NCBI RefSeq assembly: GCF_005937985.2
Contig: NZ_CP042172.1
Location: forward strand, 2,418,001-2,482,000
Reading direction: 5' to 3'
From: Arthrobacter sp. KBS0702
GTDB taxonomy: Bacteria > Actinomycetota > Actinomycetes > Actinomycetales > Micrococcaceae
Length of the DNA stretch: 64,000 bases
A program made the position numbers and the translations under genes. The notes beneath the pieces were generated by a model. It had not been told where the DNA came from. It saw nothing but the letters and a program-made list of their open reading frames with translations, and ran no database searches. Below are positions 8,392 through 16,997 of the stretch, piece after piece. The number at the start of each line of letters is the position of its first letter. Within the stretch, counting starts at the first letter, position 1.

Positions 8392-8763
8392 ATGGTTACG
8401 AGACGTGAAGCTGCCCAGGTCCTTGATATTCCGCTGGAAATGGCCAACCGTCACGGTATTCCGTCCCGCCTGTCCGAGGCCGAACTCGGCGAACTGCTGG
8501 ACAGCCCGCCGGCGTGGCTGGTCCAGTCGCGGGCCAACCGGACCGGCAAGCGACCGGTCTGGGTGCAGCTGAGCTGCGCCGTCTGCGGCTTCGCCGAAAC
8601 GGCCAGGCCAAAGAAGTGGTGGCCGGAGTTCAGCTACGTTTGCTGCGCCCATCACGCGCCCTACGAACTTCCCCCTCTCGACGCCGGGCTGGTCCGCAGC
8701 GAGTATGAAGGAGTCGGGAGCCGTTTCATCGGCATCGTGGACGTCGCTGTACCCGAGGCGTAG
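8392..8763 (+). CDS. Small conserved hypothetical protein with a cysteine cluster
   Basis: 123 aa, function unknown. The N-terminus reads like a helix-turn-helix or peptide-binding segment (REAAQVLDIPLEMANRHGIP). The middle holds CAVCGF and CCAHH, a CxxC...CCxxH pattern that could bind zinc. The start is ATG 8392, probably leaderless. It lies back to back with the MFS exporter, and a 44-aa gene follows on the same strand. I do not recognise a characterised homologue. Codon usage and conserved-looking sequence support a real gene. Confidence 0.7.
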   Translation: MVTRREAAQVLDIPLEMANRHGIPSRLSEAELGELLDSPPAWLVQSRANRTGKRPVWVQLSCAVCGFAETARPKKWWPEFSYVCCAHHAPYELPPLDAGLVRSEYEGVGSRFIGIVDVAVPEA

Positions 8764-8815
8764 CCTTAAAAGCACGGGCTCATCCCGGGCCCCCACCTTT
8801 TAGGGAGCGCGCAAA

Positions 8816-8950
8816 ATGCCTGACAAGTCGCCGCACCGGCACCTCACCAAGAAGCCGGTCAAAACCATCAAGGAAAAACGGGCCGAGAAGAAGGCCAAGC
8901 ACATCGTGGACGAGCACACCGATCCGGTGGCGCACATCAAGAAGCGCTGA
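8816..8950 (+). CDS. 44-aa lysine-rich small protein
   Basis: The reading frame has 44 codons and starts at ATG 8816 with GGGAGCG upstream at good spacing. The product is highly basic (MPDKSPHRHLTKKP near the start, HIKKR at the end), with 12 Lys and 3 Arg, so it probably binds nucleic acid or ribosomes; that is inference. A strong terminator follows 57 bp later. Small basic proteins like this are common in Arthrobacter genomes, but I know of no assigned function. Confidence 0.65.
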   Translation: MPDKSPHRHLTKKPVKTIKEKRAEKKAKHIVDEHTDPVAHIKKR

Positions 8951-9006
8951 CCGCGGCCGTCCCGCGGCTACGGACGACGCCGTCCAGCACAACAAACCAT
9001 CACAAC

Positions 9007-9040
9007 AAAAAGGCCGGAAGCTGATGCTTCCGGCCTTTTG
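9007..9040. terminator. Bidirectional intrinsic terminator between the 44-aa gene and ssrA
   Basis: AAAAGGCCGGAAG pairs with CTTCCGGCCTTTT around a CTGATG loop. It has A- and T-runs on both sides, so it can stop transcription of the small gene on the plus strand and of tmRNA on the minus strand. Confidence 0.85.
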
Positions 9041-9076
9041 CTACGGGGTGGAGCTCCGTTGCCGGGGCTCCGTCTG

Positions 9077-9442
9077 TGGAGATGGGGGGAATTGAACCCC
9101 CGTCCGATGTCGTGTTGTCAGGGCTTCTCCGGGCGCAGTTTGCGTCGGATTTTCTCGGCCCCAGCCATGCTGCAAACAGCTGGCTGATCCGGGCCCAGTC
9201 ATCTGAGAGTCCCGTTCACCCCGATGACGGAGGTAAACAGCAGTGGCTATCTAAATGACGCCAGGATCCGGGGCAATAGCAACCTCGGGCTGACGGACTG
9301 TCTTACTGCTTAGGCAGCGAGAGCGAAGTCAGTGCGTTTTGATTCGGCACTTATTGGTTTGCAGACAGCGTTTACGAGATAATTCTGCATCCTCGGCCCG
9401 CTTCACCTGTCGCGACTAACATCGTCGAAACCGATCATCCCC
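9077..9442 (-). ncRNA. ssrA: Transfer-messenger RNA (tmRNA)
   Basis: 366 nt RNA that rescues stalled ribosomes together with SmpB, encoded next door. The 5' end GGGGATG pairs with CATCTCC at the 3' end to form the acceptor stem, the 5' GGTTTCGAC block is typical, and the T-arm contains GGTTCAATTCC. The tag frame (plus-strand positions 9310-9348) encodes AESKRTDFALAA followed by TAA, starting at a GCC resume codon. The discriminator A is followed in the DNA by CAG, so CCA appears not to be encoded and would have to be added after processing. Ends are set by the acceptor pairing. Confidence 0.95.
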
Positions 9443-9569
9443 GTATTTTTTTATCAACTGTTTTCTTCAAACCCGGGCTGCGATCCTTGCGGATCCTTCC
9501 CGGACTACCAATCATAACGCAACGTCCGCCGGATTCATTCCCAGCCGCTCCGCAGGCCAGGCCCGGGCG

Positions 9570-10040
9570 TCAGGCCCGGTTCCGCTCCCGCATCACGCGG
9601 AGGGCCTCGCGCTTGTCCTGCTGCTCCCGCAGCGTCTGGCGCTTGTCGTATTCCTTCTTGCCGCGGGCGACGCCGATCTCCACCTTGGCACGGCCGTCCA
9701 CGAAGTACAGCTGCAGCGGCACAATCGTGAAGCCCGATTCGCGGATCTTGTGCGAGATCTTGGTCAACTCATCGCGGTGCAGGAGCAGCTTCCGACGCCG
9801 GCGGGCGGCGTGGTTGGTCCAGCTCCCCTGGTGGTACTCGGGGATGTGGATGCCCTCCATCCACAACTCGTCGTTGTAGAAGGTGCAGAAGCCGTCGACC
9901 ATGGACGCGTGGCCCTCGCGCAGGGACTTCACTTCGGTACCCATGAGCGCGATGCCGGCCTCATAGGTATCCATGATGTGGTAGTCGTGCCGGGCCTTGC
10001 GGTTGGTGGCCACTACCTTCCGGCCACTTTCTTTAGGCAC
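9570..10040 (-). CDS. smpB: SsrA-binding protein
   Basis: 156 aa. It binds tmRNA and brings it to stalled ribosomes. Motifs include the N-terminal KVVATNRKARHDY, the central GTEVKSLREGHAS, and the basic C-terminal tail KKEYDKRQTLREQQDKREA, which threads into the mRNA channel. I chose GTG 10040, placed 7 bp after GAGGAG and giving the canonical MPKESGRKV start; a TTG two codons earlier is less likely. Adjacent to ssrA and downstream of the ftsEX-M23 genes, as usual in actinobacteria. Confidence 0.95.
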   Translation of the reverse strand: MPKESGRKVVATNRKARHDYHIMDTYEAGIALMGTEVKSLREGHASMVDGFCTFYNDELWMEGIHIPEYHQGSWTNHAARRRRKLLLHRDELTKISHKIRESGFTIVPLQLYFVDGRAKVEIGVARGKKEYDKRQTLREQQDKREALRVMRERNRA

Positions 10041-10079
10041 GGTCAAACTCCTCAGTCGATGGAACGGGTCACTTCCAGT

Positions 10080-11468
10080 TTAGAGCAGGCCCATCGGGTC
10101 GACCGCACGGCCATTGACCCAGGTCTCGAAGTGCGAGTGGCAGCCGGTCGAGTTGCCGGTGGTTCCCGAGTAGGCGATCAGCTGGCCCTGGCTGACCTGC
10201 TGGCCGGCGGAGACCACCACGGAGGTGTTGTGGTAGAAAATCGTGGTCAGCGAGTTGCCCTGCACCACGCCGTGGGAGATCTTCACGTGGTTGCCGCCGC
10301 CGTCGTTCCCCCAGCCCGCCGAGAAGACGGTACCGGCCGCCGGGGCAAAGACGGGGGTGCCGCAGGGGGCGCCGAAGTCGATGCCGGTGTGCATGTAGCC
10401 GCCCTGGCCGTAGAAGTCGATGGTGCCCGGCGGCGTCGCGCGCCAGCCGAAGCCGGAGGTGATCGGGATGCCGTTGAACGGGCTGCGCAGGCCGAAGGCC
10501 GACAGCGGGCCAGGAGGCGCCGGAACGTAGGGCCGTTCGGCCTGCCCCTGCGCGCGGGCGGCCGCAGCGGCCGCCTCCGCAATGCGCCGCTGCTCGGCTT
10601 CCCACGCCTCGCGCAGCTTCCGGTCGCGCTCGACGATTTCCGCGGCGACGGCGTCCTGCCGGGCCTTGACCTGCGCGAGCTGGCTCTGGATCCCCGGCTT
10701 GGCCGCCTGCAGTTCCCCGTTGAGGCGCGTGGTGTCGGCGATGAGCTTGTCCACCTGGGCCTTTTTGGCCTCCGCCTCGTCGCGGGCAGCCTTCTCACGG
10801 GCCAGCGCGGCGTCGGCCTTGGCCTTGAGGTCCTTGATCTCGGCCTCGACGGCCTGCAGCCGCGCCTGCGAGTTCACGTTGGTGGCATTCTGCTGGGTCA
10901 GCTTGTCCATCGCGGAGTTCTGGCTGCGCAGGGCCTGGTCCGCCAGGTCGATGGTGTCGGTGAGGCTGCCGCCCTGGTTCGAGCCGAAGAAGAGCGAGAG
11001 GTTTGACGGCACGCCGCCGGACTTGTATGCCTGTGTGGCGATCTGCCCGATCAGCTTTTTGGTTTCGGTCGTCTTCTGCTTGTCGTTCTCAAGCTGCTGG
11101 GTGATTTTGGCTTTGTTCTGCTGGGCGAGGTCCACCCGCGCGGCGAGGGCCTCCACCTCCTTGACGGCGCCGGCCACCCGGCCCTGCGCATCGAGCAGTG
11201 CTTGCTGGGCGCCCGGCAGCTGGCCCTGGTAGACCACCAGGTCCCCGGCGGCCTTGGCGATCTTCGCGTCCACGAATTCGAGCGACTGCTGCACCCGCGC
11301 GGCCTCGGCGTCGAGGGCCGCCTGCTGGTCTTCGAGCGTGTCGGCGAAGGCTACCGGCGTCGAGGCGCCCAGGTTGGCTGCGAGGAGCAGCGCCACCGCG
11401 GCACTGATCAGGCGGCTGCGGCGGCCGGCGCGGCCGGCCGGTGCGGTGCGTCGGGCCATCGGTGTCAT
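10080..11468 (-). CDS. Secreted M23 peptidase with coiled coil (EnvC/RipC-like FtsEX partner)
   Basis: 462 aa. It has a signal peptide (RRSRLISAAVALLLAANLGA..), then about 250 residues of heptad-rich coiled coil rich in A, K, Q and E. A C-terminal LytM/peptidase M23 domain follows, with the zinc ligands in HTGIDFGAP and HSHFE. This architecture matches EnvC and RipC, whose coiled coil docks on FtsX so that the ATPase cycle of FtsE opens the hydrolase at the septum. The gene is directly downstream of ftsX. ATG 11468 has AGAGGA 6 bp upstream; the ATG two codons earlier would abut that site. All catalytic residues are present, so it is probably an active hydrolase, unlike EnvC. Confidence 0.88.
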   Translation of the reverse strand: MTPMARRTAPAGRAGRRSRLISAAVALLLAANLGASTPVAFADTLEDQQAALDAEAARVQQSLEFVDAKIAKAAGDLVVYQGQLPGAQQALLDAQGRVAGAVKEVEALAARVDLAQQNKAKITQQLENDKQKTTETKKLIGQIATQAYKSGGVPSNLSLFFGSNQGGSLTDTIDLADQALRSQNSAMDKLTQQNATNVNSQARLQAVEAEIKDLKAKADAALAREKAARDEAEAKKAQVDKLIADTTRLNGELQAAKPGIQSQLAQVKARQDAVAAEIVERDRKLREAWEAEQRRIAEAAAAAARAQGQAERPYVPAPPGPLSAFGLRSPFNGIPITSGFGWRATPPGTIDFYGQGGYMHTGIDFGAPCGTPVFAPAAGTVFSAGWGNDGGGNHVKISHGVVQGNSLTTIFYHNTSVVVSAGQQVSQGQLIAYSGTTGNSTGCHSHFETWVNGRAVDPMGLL

Positions 11469-11493
11469 GAGCATTCCTCTTCGTTGCGCAAAG

Positions 11494-12408
11494 CTAAACC
11501 CTCAAGTAGCGGCGGAGGGTCAGGAGTGATGATATCCCGGCAAGCAGGACGCCCAGGCCGATCAGGGCCGGAGCCAGGATCAGTGTCTGGGCCGGGGAGA
11601 TGAACGCCGTGTCCGGATACTGCTTGGACAGGAACTCGCCGAGGAAGAAGTGCGCGACGGCCCAGAGCGTGCCGGACGCCAGGGCGGCACCGATCACGGC
11701 GGCAATCACGCCCTCCAGGATGAAGGGCAGCTGGATCACGGTTTTGGAGGCGCCAACGAGGCGCATGATCCCGGTTTCCCGGCGGCGGCTGAAGGCGGAG
11801 AGCCGGATGGTGGTGGCGATCAGCAGGATGGCACAGACGATCATGACCCCGGCGACGCTGACCGCCACGAGGGAGGCGGCGTTCATCGCGGAGAAGAGCC
11901 GCTCCAGCAGCTGGCGCTGGTCGATCACGGACTCCACACCGGGCTGGGAGGAGAAGTTTTCGCTGATCACCTGGTACTTTTCCGGGTCTTTCAGGTTGAT
12001 CCGGAAGGAAGCCGGGAGCTGGTCCGGGGTAACCGAGTCCACGATCGGCGAGTTGGAGAACTGCTCCTTGAAGTGCCGGTAGGCGTCATCTTTCGATTCG
12101 AACTGGAAATCGTTGACGTACTGGGCCACTGACGGGGACTGCAGCAGCTTGCGCAGGGCGTCCTGCTGCTCCGGCGTCGCCGGCCCGGTGGCGCAGCCTG
12201 GCGCCGTCGAACCGTCGCTGCAGAGGAAGACGGCGACCTGGACCTTGTCGTACCAGTAGCCCTTCATCTGGTTGATCTGCAGTTGCAGCATGCCCGCCGC
12301 GCCCACAAAGGTCAGGGAAACGAAGGTGACCAGGATGACGGAGACCACCATGGACAGGTTGCGGCGCAGGCCGCTGCCGATCTCGGCCAGGATGAAGGCG
12401 AGCCTCAC
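11494..12408 (-). CDS. ftsX: Cell division protein FtsX
   Basis: 304 aa permease-like subunit of FtsEX. One N-terminal helix ([21 protein letters not shown]) is followed by a large extracytoplasmic domain of about 130 residues containing two cysteines (FLCSDG, GCATG). Three C-terminal helices complete the MacB/FtsX fold. Its ATG overlaps the end of ftsE by 4 bp, giving translational coupling. The extracytoplasmic loop is the expected docking site for the coiled-coil M23 protein encoded next. Confidence 0.95.
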   Translation of the reverse strand: MRLAFILAEIGSGLRRNLSMVVSVILVTFVSLTFVGAAGMLQLQINQMKGYWYDKVQVAVFLCSDGSTAPGCATGPATPEQQDALRKLLQSPSVAQYVNDFQFESKDDAYRHFKEQFSNSPIVDSVTPDQLPASFRINLKDPEKYQVISENFSSQPGVESVIDQRQLLERLFSAMNAASLVAVSVAGVMIVCAILLIATTIRLSAFSRRRETGIMRLVGASKTVIQLPFILEGVIAAVIGAALASGTLWAVAHFFLGEFLSKQYPDTAFISPAQTLILAPALIGLGVLLAGISSLLTLRRYLRV

Positions 12409-13148
12409 AGCTGGCCCTCCCCGCTCGCGTCCCGCAGCCGGCGGGACTGGCCGACCACCGGCATCATCGAGGTGTACAGCGCCCGGGCCTCGTCACGGAT
12501 GACGACCCCGTTGCGCAGCTCCACCACGCGCTTGCGCATCTCGTTAACGATGTCGTCGTCGTGCGTGGCCATCACCACGGTGGTGCCGTTCTGGTTGATC
12601 TTGTCGAGGACGCCCATGATGCCCATCGAGGTGGTGGGGTCCAGGTTGCCGGTGGGTTCGTCGGCCAGCAGGATGCCGGGACGGTTGACGACGGCGCGGG
12701 CGATCGCCACGCGCTGCTGCTCGCCGCCGGAGAGCTCGTGCGGCAACCGGTTCTCCTTGCCTTCGAGTCCCACGGTCTTGAGGACTTCGGGGACGGTCTC
12801 GCGGATTACGCTGCGGCTCCGGCCGATGACCTGCATGGCGAAGGCGACGTTGGCGAACACGGTTTTCTGCGGCAGCAGGCGGAAGTCCTGGAAGACGACG
12901 CCGATCCCCCGGCGCAGCCGCGGTACCCGCCAGCTGGAAATCTTGGCCACGTTCTGGCCGGCGACGTAGACGGCGCCGGAGGACGCGCGGTCCTCCTTCA
13001 GCACGAGGCGCAGGAAGGTGGACTTGCCGGAGCCGGAGGCGCCGACGAGGAAGGCGAATTCGCCGCGGTCAATCTCAAGGTTGATCGAATCCAGCGCCGG
13101 TCGCGCTTTCTGGTCGTAGACCTTGGTGACATTTTCGAAACGGATCAT
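12405..13148 (-). CDS. ftsE: Cell division ATP-binding protein FtsE
   Basis: 247 aa ABC ATPase. Walker [10 protein letters not shown], signature [14 protein letters not shown], Walker [13 protein letters not shown] and H-loop ATHDD are all intact. The start is ATG 13148 ([12 protein letters not shown]) with TTTAGGG ahead of it; the frame is open for 10 further codons upstream without a better site. The C-terminal 30 residues after the fold are longer than in E. coli FtsE. It energises FtsX to control septal peptidoglycan hydrolysis. Confidence 0.95.
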   Translation of the reverse strand: MIRFENVTKVYDQKARPALDSINLEIDRGEFAFLVGASGSGKSTFLRLVLKEDRASSGAVYVAGQNVAKISSWRVPRLRRGIGVVFQDFRLLPQKTVFANVAFAMQVIGRSRSVIRETVPEVLKTVGLEGKENRLPHELSGGEQQRVAIARAVVNRPGILLADEPTGNLDPTTSMGIMGVLDKINQNGTTVVMATHDDDIVNEMRKRVVELRNGVVIRDEARALYTSMMPVVGQSRRLRDASGEGQL

Positions 13149-13245
13149 GGCCCTAAATACCCTGCAGGAGCCGGGCATTTTTCAGACCAGTTCTGCTGCC
13201 GGGGCGCGGGCTTTCTTTTGGGGGAAGTAGGGCACCGGCCCCTCG

Positions 13246-13251
13246 ACTATA
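13246..13251 (-). promoter_or_regulatory. -10 element likely driving ftsEX
   Basis: On the minus strand TATAGT lies about 100 bp upstream of ftsE, within the 171-bp gap after prfB. No convincing -35 hexamer is seen. It would give ftsE-ftsX-M23 a transcript independent of prfB. Confidence 0.4.
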
Positions 13252-13319
13252 CGCACGGGTAACGTCGCCGGGGCCGGAATGCGGGGGCGTGTCGCGGGAT
13301 TGTGCCGCTTTGCCCCGGG

Positions 13320-14435
13320 CTACTTCTCGGCGTTACGGTTGTCGGTCCGCCAGCGGATGCCGGCGTCGATGAAGTCGTCGATCTCGCCGTCGAACACGGC
13401 GGAGGTGTTGCCCACCTCGTGTTCGGTGCGCAGGTCCTTGACCATCTGGTACGGGTTGAGCACGTAGGAGCGCATCTGGTCGCCCCAGGACGCTTTCACG
13501 TCGCCGGCAAACGCCTTCTTCTCGGCGTCCTCCTGCTCCTTCTTGAGCAGCAGCAGGCGGGACTGCAGCACACGCATGGCGGCCGCCCGGTTTTGCAGCT
13601 GTGACTTCTCGTTCTGCATGGAGACGACCGTGCCGGTGGGGAGGTGGGTCAGGCGCACGGCGGAGTCCGTGGTGTTGACCGACTGGCCGCCCGGGCCGGA
13701 GGAGCGGAAGACGTCGACGCGGATTTCGTTGTCCGGGATCTCGATGGAGTCGGTCTGCTCGATCAGCGGGATGACCTCGACCGCGGCGAAAGAGGTCTGC
13801 CGGCGGCCCTGGTTGTCGAAGGGGCTGATCCGGACCAGCCGGTGGGTGCCCGCCTCGACGCTCAGGGTGCCGAAGGCGTAGGGGGCCTTGACCTCGAAGG
13901 TGGCGGACTTCAGCCCGGCCTCTTCGGCGTAGGAAGTGTCCATGATGGTGGTCGGGTAGCCGTGGCGTTCGGCCCAGCGCAGGTACATCCGCAGCAGCAT
14001 CTCGGCGAAGTCCGCCGCGTCCACGCCGCCGGCGCCGGCGCGGATGGTGACCACGGCTTCGCGCTCGTCGAACTCGCCGGAGAGCAGGGTGACGACCTCG
14101 AGGTCCTTCAGCGACTTGCGGATGGATTCGAGTTCCGCGGCCGCCTCCCCCATCGAATCGGCGTCGTCCTCGTCCTGGCCGAGCTCCACGAGGACTTCCA
14201 GGTCGTCGATCCGGGCAACGAGCTTGTTCAGCCGCTCCAGTTCGGACTGCTTGTGCGAGAGCTTGGAGGTGATGACCTGCGCCGCCGCGGGGTCGTCCCA
14301 GAGGTTCGGTTCGCCGGCGCGCTCGCTCAGTTCGGCGATGTCTTCCTTCAGCGCCTCGACATTCGAAACGTTCTCGATGGAGGCGTAGGTGGCGCGCAGC
14401 GCGCGGATTTCTGCGGGAAAATCAATGTTTGCCAT
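13320..14435 (-). CDS. prfB: Peptide chain release factor 2
   Basis: 371 aa. It recognises UGA and UAA stop codons through the SPF tripeptide (ISPFDNQG) and triggers peptide release through the GGQ loop ([18 protein letters not shown]). The frame is continuous: the programmed +1 frameshift of many bacterial prfB genes is absent, so the usual autoregulation is not present. It is upstream of ftsE on the same strand, as in other actinobacteria, and directly downstream of the pilus operon (28-bp gap), with which it may share readthrough. Confidence 0.96.
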   Translation of the reverse strand: MANIDFPAEIRALRATYASIENVSNVEALKEDIAELSERAGEPNLWDDPAAAQVITSKLSHKQSELERLNKLVARIDDLEVLVELGQDEDDADSMGEAAAELESIRKSLKDLEVVTLLSGEFDEREAVVTIRAGAGGVDAADFAEMLLRMYLRWAERHGYPTTIMDTSYAEEAGLKSATFEVKAPYAFGTLSVEAGTHRLVRISPFDNQGRRQTSFAAVEVIPLIEQTDSIEIPDNEIRVDVFRSSGPGGQSVNTTDSAVRLTHLPTGTVVSMQNEKSQLQNRAAAMRVLQSRLLLLKKEQEDAEKKAFAGDVKASWGDQMRSYVLNPYQMVKDLRTEHEVGNTSAVFDGEIDDFIDAGIRWRTDNRNAEK

Positions 14436-14463
14436 GGTTTTTCAAGCCTACCCCGGTTGCGCG

Positions 14464-14937
14464 TCAGCGCGTCAGCCGGGACCGCGCCGTCGACGTCGCC
14501 TCGATCCGGACCCCGTCCGGGATCAGGAAGTTGACGATCGGCGGGTGCACCGCGGCGCTCAGGACCACGACGGCGGTGGATCCGTCCGGGCTGCCCGTGG
14601 CCGGGGCGACCGTGAGGCCGCTGAACCGGCCGAAGGCGCCGGTGCGGTTCAGGTAGTCGGCGGCGGTGCTGCGGACGCGGCCGGTGCTGAGGACAGCGGT
14701 GGGGCTGCCCGTGGTGTTTTCCAGCTGCCCCAGGGTGAAGCTGTCGGCGGCGGCCACCGAGGCCCCGTCCGCCAGTGACAACAGTTTTTTGTGTTCGATG
14801 TACACGCTGGAGGCGCCCGCGACGGCGACGGTGACGAGCAGGGCGAGCAGCACGTAGCCGATGATCAACACCATCAGCTGGCCGTCCTCGCCGCGGCTGG
14901 TTCCCCGGCTAACCCGCGCCGGGGATCCGGCGGTCAT
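14464..14937 (-). CDS. TadG-like pilus-assembly minor protein
   Basis: 157 aa. A single N-terminal membrane helix (LMVLIIGYVLLALLVTVAVAG) follows a short Ser/Arg-rich leader with EDGQ, the pattern of TadG/TadE-like pseudopilins. The rest is a small extracytoplasmic domain containing the HKKLLSLADGASVAAAD segment typical of TadG-related proteins. It is the last gene of the Tad operon and its start overlaps the preceding tadE-like stop. It lacks the long von Willebrand domain of full TadG, as usual for actinobacterial versions. It probably sits in the membrane as part of the pilus base or tip. Confidence 0.75.
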   Translation of the reverse strand: MTAGSPARVSRGTSRGEDGQLMVLIIGYVLLALLVTVAVAGASSVYIEHKKLLSLADGASVAAADSFTLGQLENTTGSPTAVLSTGRVRSTAADYLNRTGAFGRFSGLTVAPATGSPDGSTAVVVLSAAVHPPIVNFLIPDGVRIEATSTARSRLTR

Positions 14938-15374
14938 CGGAACCGACCGACGAGCTGGGTGGCTGAGGCGCTCAGCTGCCCGGCGTCGAGCTTCAGCACG
15001 TCGCTGAACGGCACGAACGGCAGCGGCACCGTGAGGTGGACGGTAACGGTGACCGCGGACCCGGGCGCCGTGCAGTCGGCCGGCTCGCAGCTGGTTTCCA
15101 GGCTGGCATTGTCGGCCGGCTGGCCGTAGTCGGCGAGCGCCAGCTGCACGGCCTGCTCGGCGGCGGCCCGGCCGCTCGCCGCGTCGGGCTGGGCCACGTA
15201 AATCTTGGCCGCCTGGTCCGCGGCGCCCACCACGGCGAAGGAGCCGCCCTGGAGCTGGCCCACCGTGATGATGAAGTACACCACCGGCACCATCAGCAGC
15301 AGGCAGAGGAAGGTGAATTCGACGACGGCGCTCCCCCGCTCGGCGTCGCCGTCGTCAGGGCTGGATGGCGGCAT
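14934..15374 (-). CDS. TadE-like pseudopilin (second copy)
   Basis: 146 aa. The ERGSAVVEF motif directly precedes a hydrophobic helix (LCLLLMVPVVYFIITVGQLQ), the hallmark of TadE-family minor pilins processed by a prepilin peptidase; the Glu five residues after the Gly corresponds to pilin Glu5. The soluble part carries one cysteine pair (SCEPADC). It overlaps the first tadE-like gene by 20 bp and tadG by 4 bp, so the three are tightly coupled. Confidence 0.8.
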   Translation of the reverse strand: MPPSSPDDGDAERGSAVVEFTFLCLLLMVPVVYFIITVGQLQGGSFAVVGAADQAAKIYVAQPDAASGRAAAEQAVQLALADYGQPADNASLETSCEPADCTAPGSAVTVTVHLTVPLPFVPFSDVLKLDAGQLSASATQLVGRFR

Positions 15375-15768
15375 GTCCTTTCACCTCCAGGAGTGCGCGG
15401 GGGCCGATCAGGCCGATGACGGGCAGCGGGGCGCGGACCGTCACCTCGAGGGTGCGGATGCCGGCGTAGCTGGTCTCCGTGGTGCTGACATCCCGGGCAA
15501 ACTCCGGGGTGAGGGCGACGCCGATCAGTTGCGTGGTGCGTTCCCGCGCGTCGGCGGCGGTGCGGTCGGCCAGGGTGCCGTACCGGGCGCCCGAGGCGGC
15601 GGCATCGATCAGCGTGTTCCGGACGTGCAGCACCAGGGCAAGCTGCACGATCCCCAGGAAGAACAGGGTGAGGAGGGCACCGACCAAGACAAAGTCCACC
15701 ACAGCGGAGCCGCGTTCGGCGCGGGCGGCGCTGGGTGCGCGTGCGCGTGCGCTGCCTGCTGGGTTCAC
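15355..15768 (-). CDS. TadE-like pseudopilin (first copy)
   Basis: 137 aa with AERGSAVVDFVLVGALLTLF, again a G-x4-acidic cleavage and assembly motif at the start of the membrane helix, but with Asp in place of the usual Glu. The helix is followed by NTLIDAAASGARYG, the conserved TadE region. It lies between the pilin-like gene and the second copy. The two copies are divergent, so they probably have different places in the pilus rather than being a recent duplicate. Confidence 0.8.
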   Translation of the reverse strand: MNPAGSARARAPSAARAERGSAVVDFVLVGALLTLFFLGIVQLALVLHVRNTLIDAAASGARYGTLADRTAADARERTTQLIGVALTPEFARDVSTTETSYAGIRTLEVTVRAPLPVIGLIGPRALLEVKGHAAIQP

Positions 15769-15771
15769 CGC

Positions 15772-16011
15772 CTATTGCCCGACTTTTTGCATGGCCTGAT
15801 TGAAGAGCCCCTCCAGCGCCGGGCCTGCGAGCGCCAGCAGCGCGGCCACGAGCACGGCCGACATCAGTGTGATCATGACCCAGCCGGGCACGTCACCGCG
15901 TTCGCCCGGGTCACGGCGTCCCGACTGGCGGGTAGCCTCCGGCCCGTCGGCGCCGGAGCGCCACAACAGCATGACCGCCAGTCGGACCAACAACATAGCT
16001 CGAATACCCAT
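15772..16011 (-). CDS. Small pilin-like membrane protein of the Tad operon
   Basis: 79 aa from ATG 16011; an ATG at 16047 is also possible and neither has a strong ribosome-binding site. After a basic N-terminus comes ERGDVPGWVMITLMSAVLVA, a Gly-Asp-led hydrophobic helix, and a short tail ending QAMQKVGQ. Size, position between tadC and tadE, and the single helix suggest the Flp-type major pilin. However, the classical G/xxxxEY cleavage site of Flp is not present, so processing may differ. Start and identity are both tentative. Confidence 0.6.
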   Translation of the reverse strand: MGIRAMLLVRLAVMLLWRSGADGPEATRQSGRRDPGERGDVPGWVMITLMSAVLVAALLALAGPALEGLFNQAMQKVGQ

Positions 16012-16055
16012 AGTCTTCACTGCTTCCCCTTTCTCTCGGTTGGTCATTGCCCCGC

Positions 16056-16997
16056 TCAAAGTCCCAGGCTGATGGCCGCCAGGCCCGGGAAGACGGCGAA
16101 TACGACCGTCAGCGGCAACACGCCGAAGACGAGCGGGACCATCATGCCGATTTCCTTCCGGCCGGCGGATTCCATCAGTTCGCGCTTGGCGGTGTCGCGC
16201 ACGTCCTGCGCCTGGGCCCGCAGAACGTCCGCCAGCGGCGTCCCGCGTTCCACTGCCACGATCAGCCCGTCAACGAACCGGACCAGCGGGCCCAGTTCGG
16301 TGCGGGACGAAAATTGCTGCAGCGCGTCGGCCAGCGGCTTGCCGGCCCGGGTGTCGGCGAGCACCCGGGAGAACTCCTTCGACAGCTCCCCCTGCGTTCT
16401 GCGGCACACCCGGTCCAGGGCGCCAGTGGCGCTCTCCCCCGCGCTCACGGCCAGGGCCATAAGCTCGGCCACGCTGGGGAACTCCGCCATCATGCGGGCT
16501 TCGCGCTTCCTGATGTGCGCCCCCAGCACATAGTCGCGAAACAGGAAGCCGGCGAGCCCGGAGCCGACGACGATCAGCACCGCGAACAGCGGGTTGAACC
16601 GGCCGATCGCTCCTCCCAGCAGCACCGTGCCCGCAGCCGCCACGAATCCGCCGGCCGCCCAGAGCAGCTGCTCCGCGCGGAAATCGACCGACGACTTGCT
16701 GCTTCCGGCCCGGGCAAGCCTGCGGTTGAGCGCCGACGAGCCCGGGTTCAGCCTGCCCAGCGCCCGTACCCAGTCACGGACCACCGGGCGCAGAATCCGT
16801 TCCAGCGGGCCGAAGGGGGTGACGTTGCCGGGCGTGGCGCGCAGCAGCCGGGATTCCAGGTTGTGGGACCTGAGCTGCGGTCCGATGCGCTCCGCGAAGC
16901 TGATGGGCCGCAGAAACGGCAGCCGCACCAGGAACAACCAGAGACCGCCGCCCAGCACGACGCCGCAGACCACGGCGCTGGCCATAAGCCCGGTCAC
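16056..16997 (-). CDS. tadC: Type II secretion F-family protein TadC
   Basis: 313 aa. It has an N-terminal helix (LMASAVVCGVVLGGGLWLFL), a central cytoplasmic T2SSF domain with FPSVAELMALAVSAGES..AL, and two or three further helices; the C-terminus reads PLVFGVLPLTVVFAVFPGL. I chose GTG 16997, which overlaps the tadB stop (GTGA); the frame is open far upstream but that sequence is inside tadB. TadB and TadC form the inner-membrane platform that couples the TadA motor to pilin assembly. Confidence 0.85.
   Translation of the reverse strand: MTGLMASAVVCGVVLGGGLWLFLVRLPFLRPISFAERIGPQLRSHNLESRLLRATPGNVTPFGPLERILRPVVRDWVRALGRLNPGSSALNRRLARAGSSKSSVDFRAEQLLWAAGGFVAAAGTVLLGGAIGRFNPLFAVLIVVGSGLAGFLFRDYVLGAHIRKREARMMAEFPSVAELMALAVSAGESATGALDRVCRRTQGELSKEFSRVLADTRAGKPLADALQQFSSRTELGPLVRFVDGLIVAVERGTPLADVLRAQAQDVRDTAKRELMESAGRKEIGMMVPLVFGVLPLTVVFAVFPGLAAISLGL

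Noticed and set aside
13320..14435. Expected programmed +1 frameshift in prfB
   Set aside because: The frame is continuous through the region and no in-frame UGA or Shine-Dalgarno-like shift signal is present.
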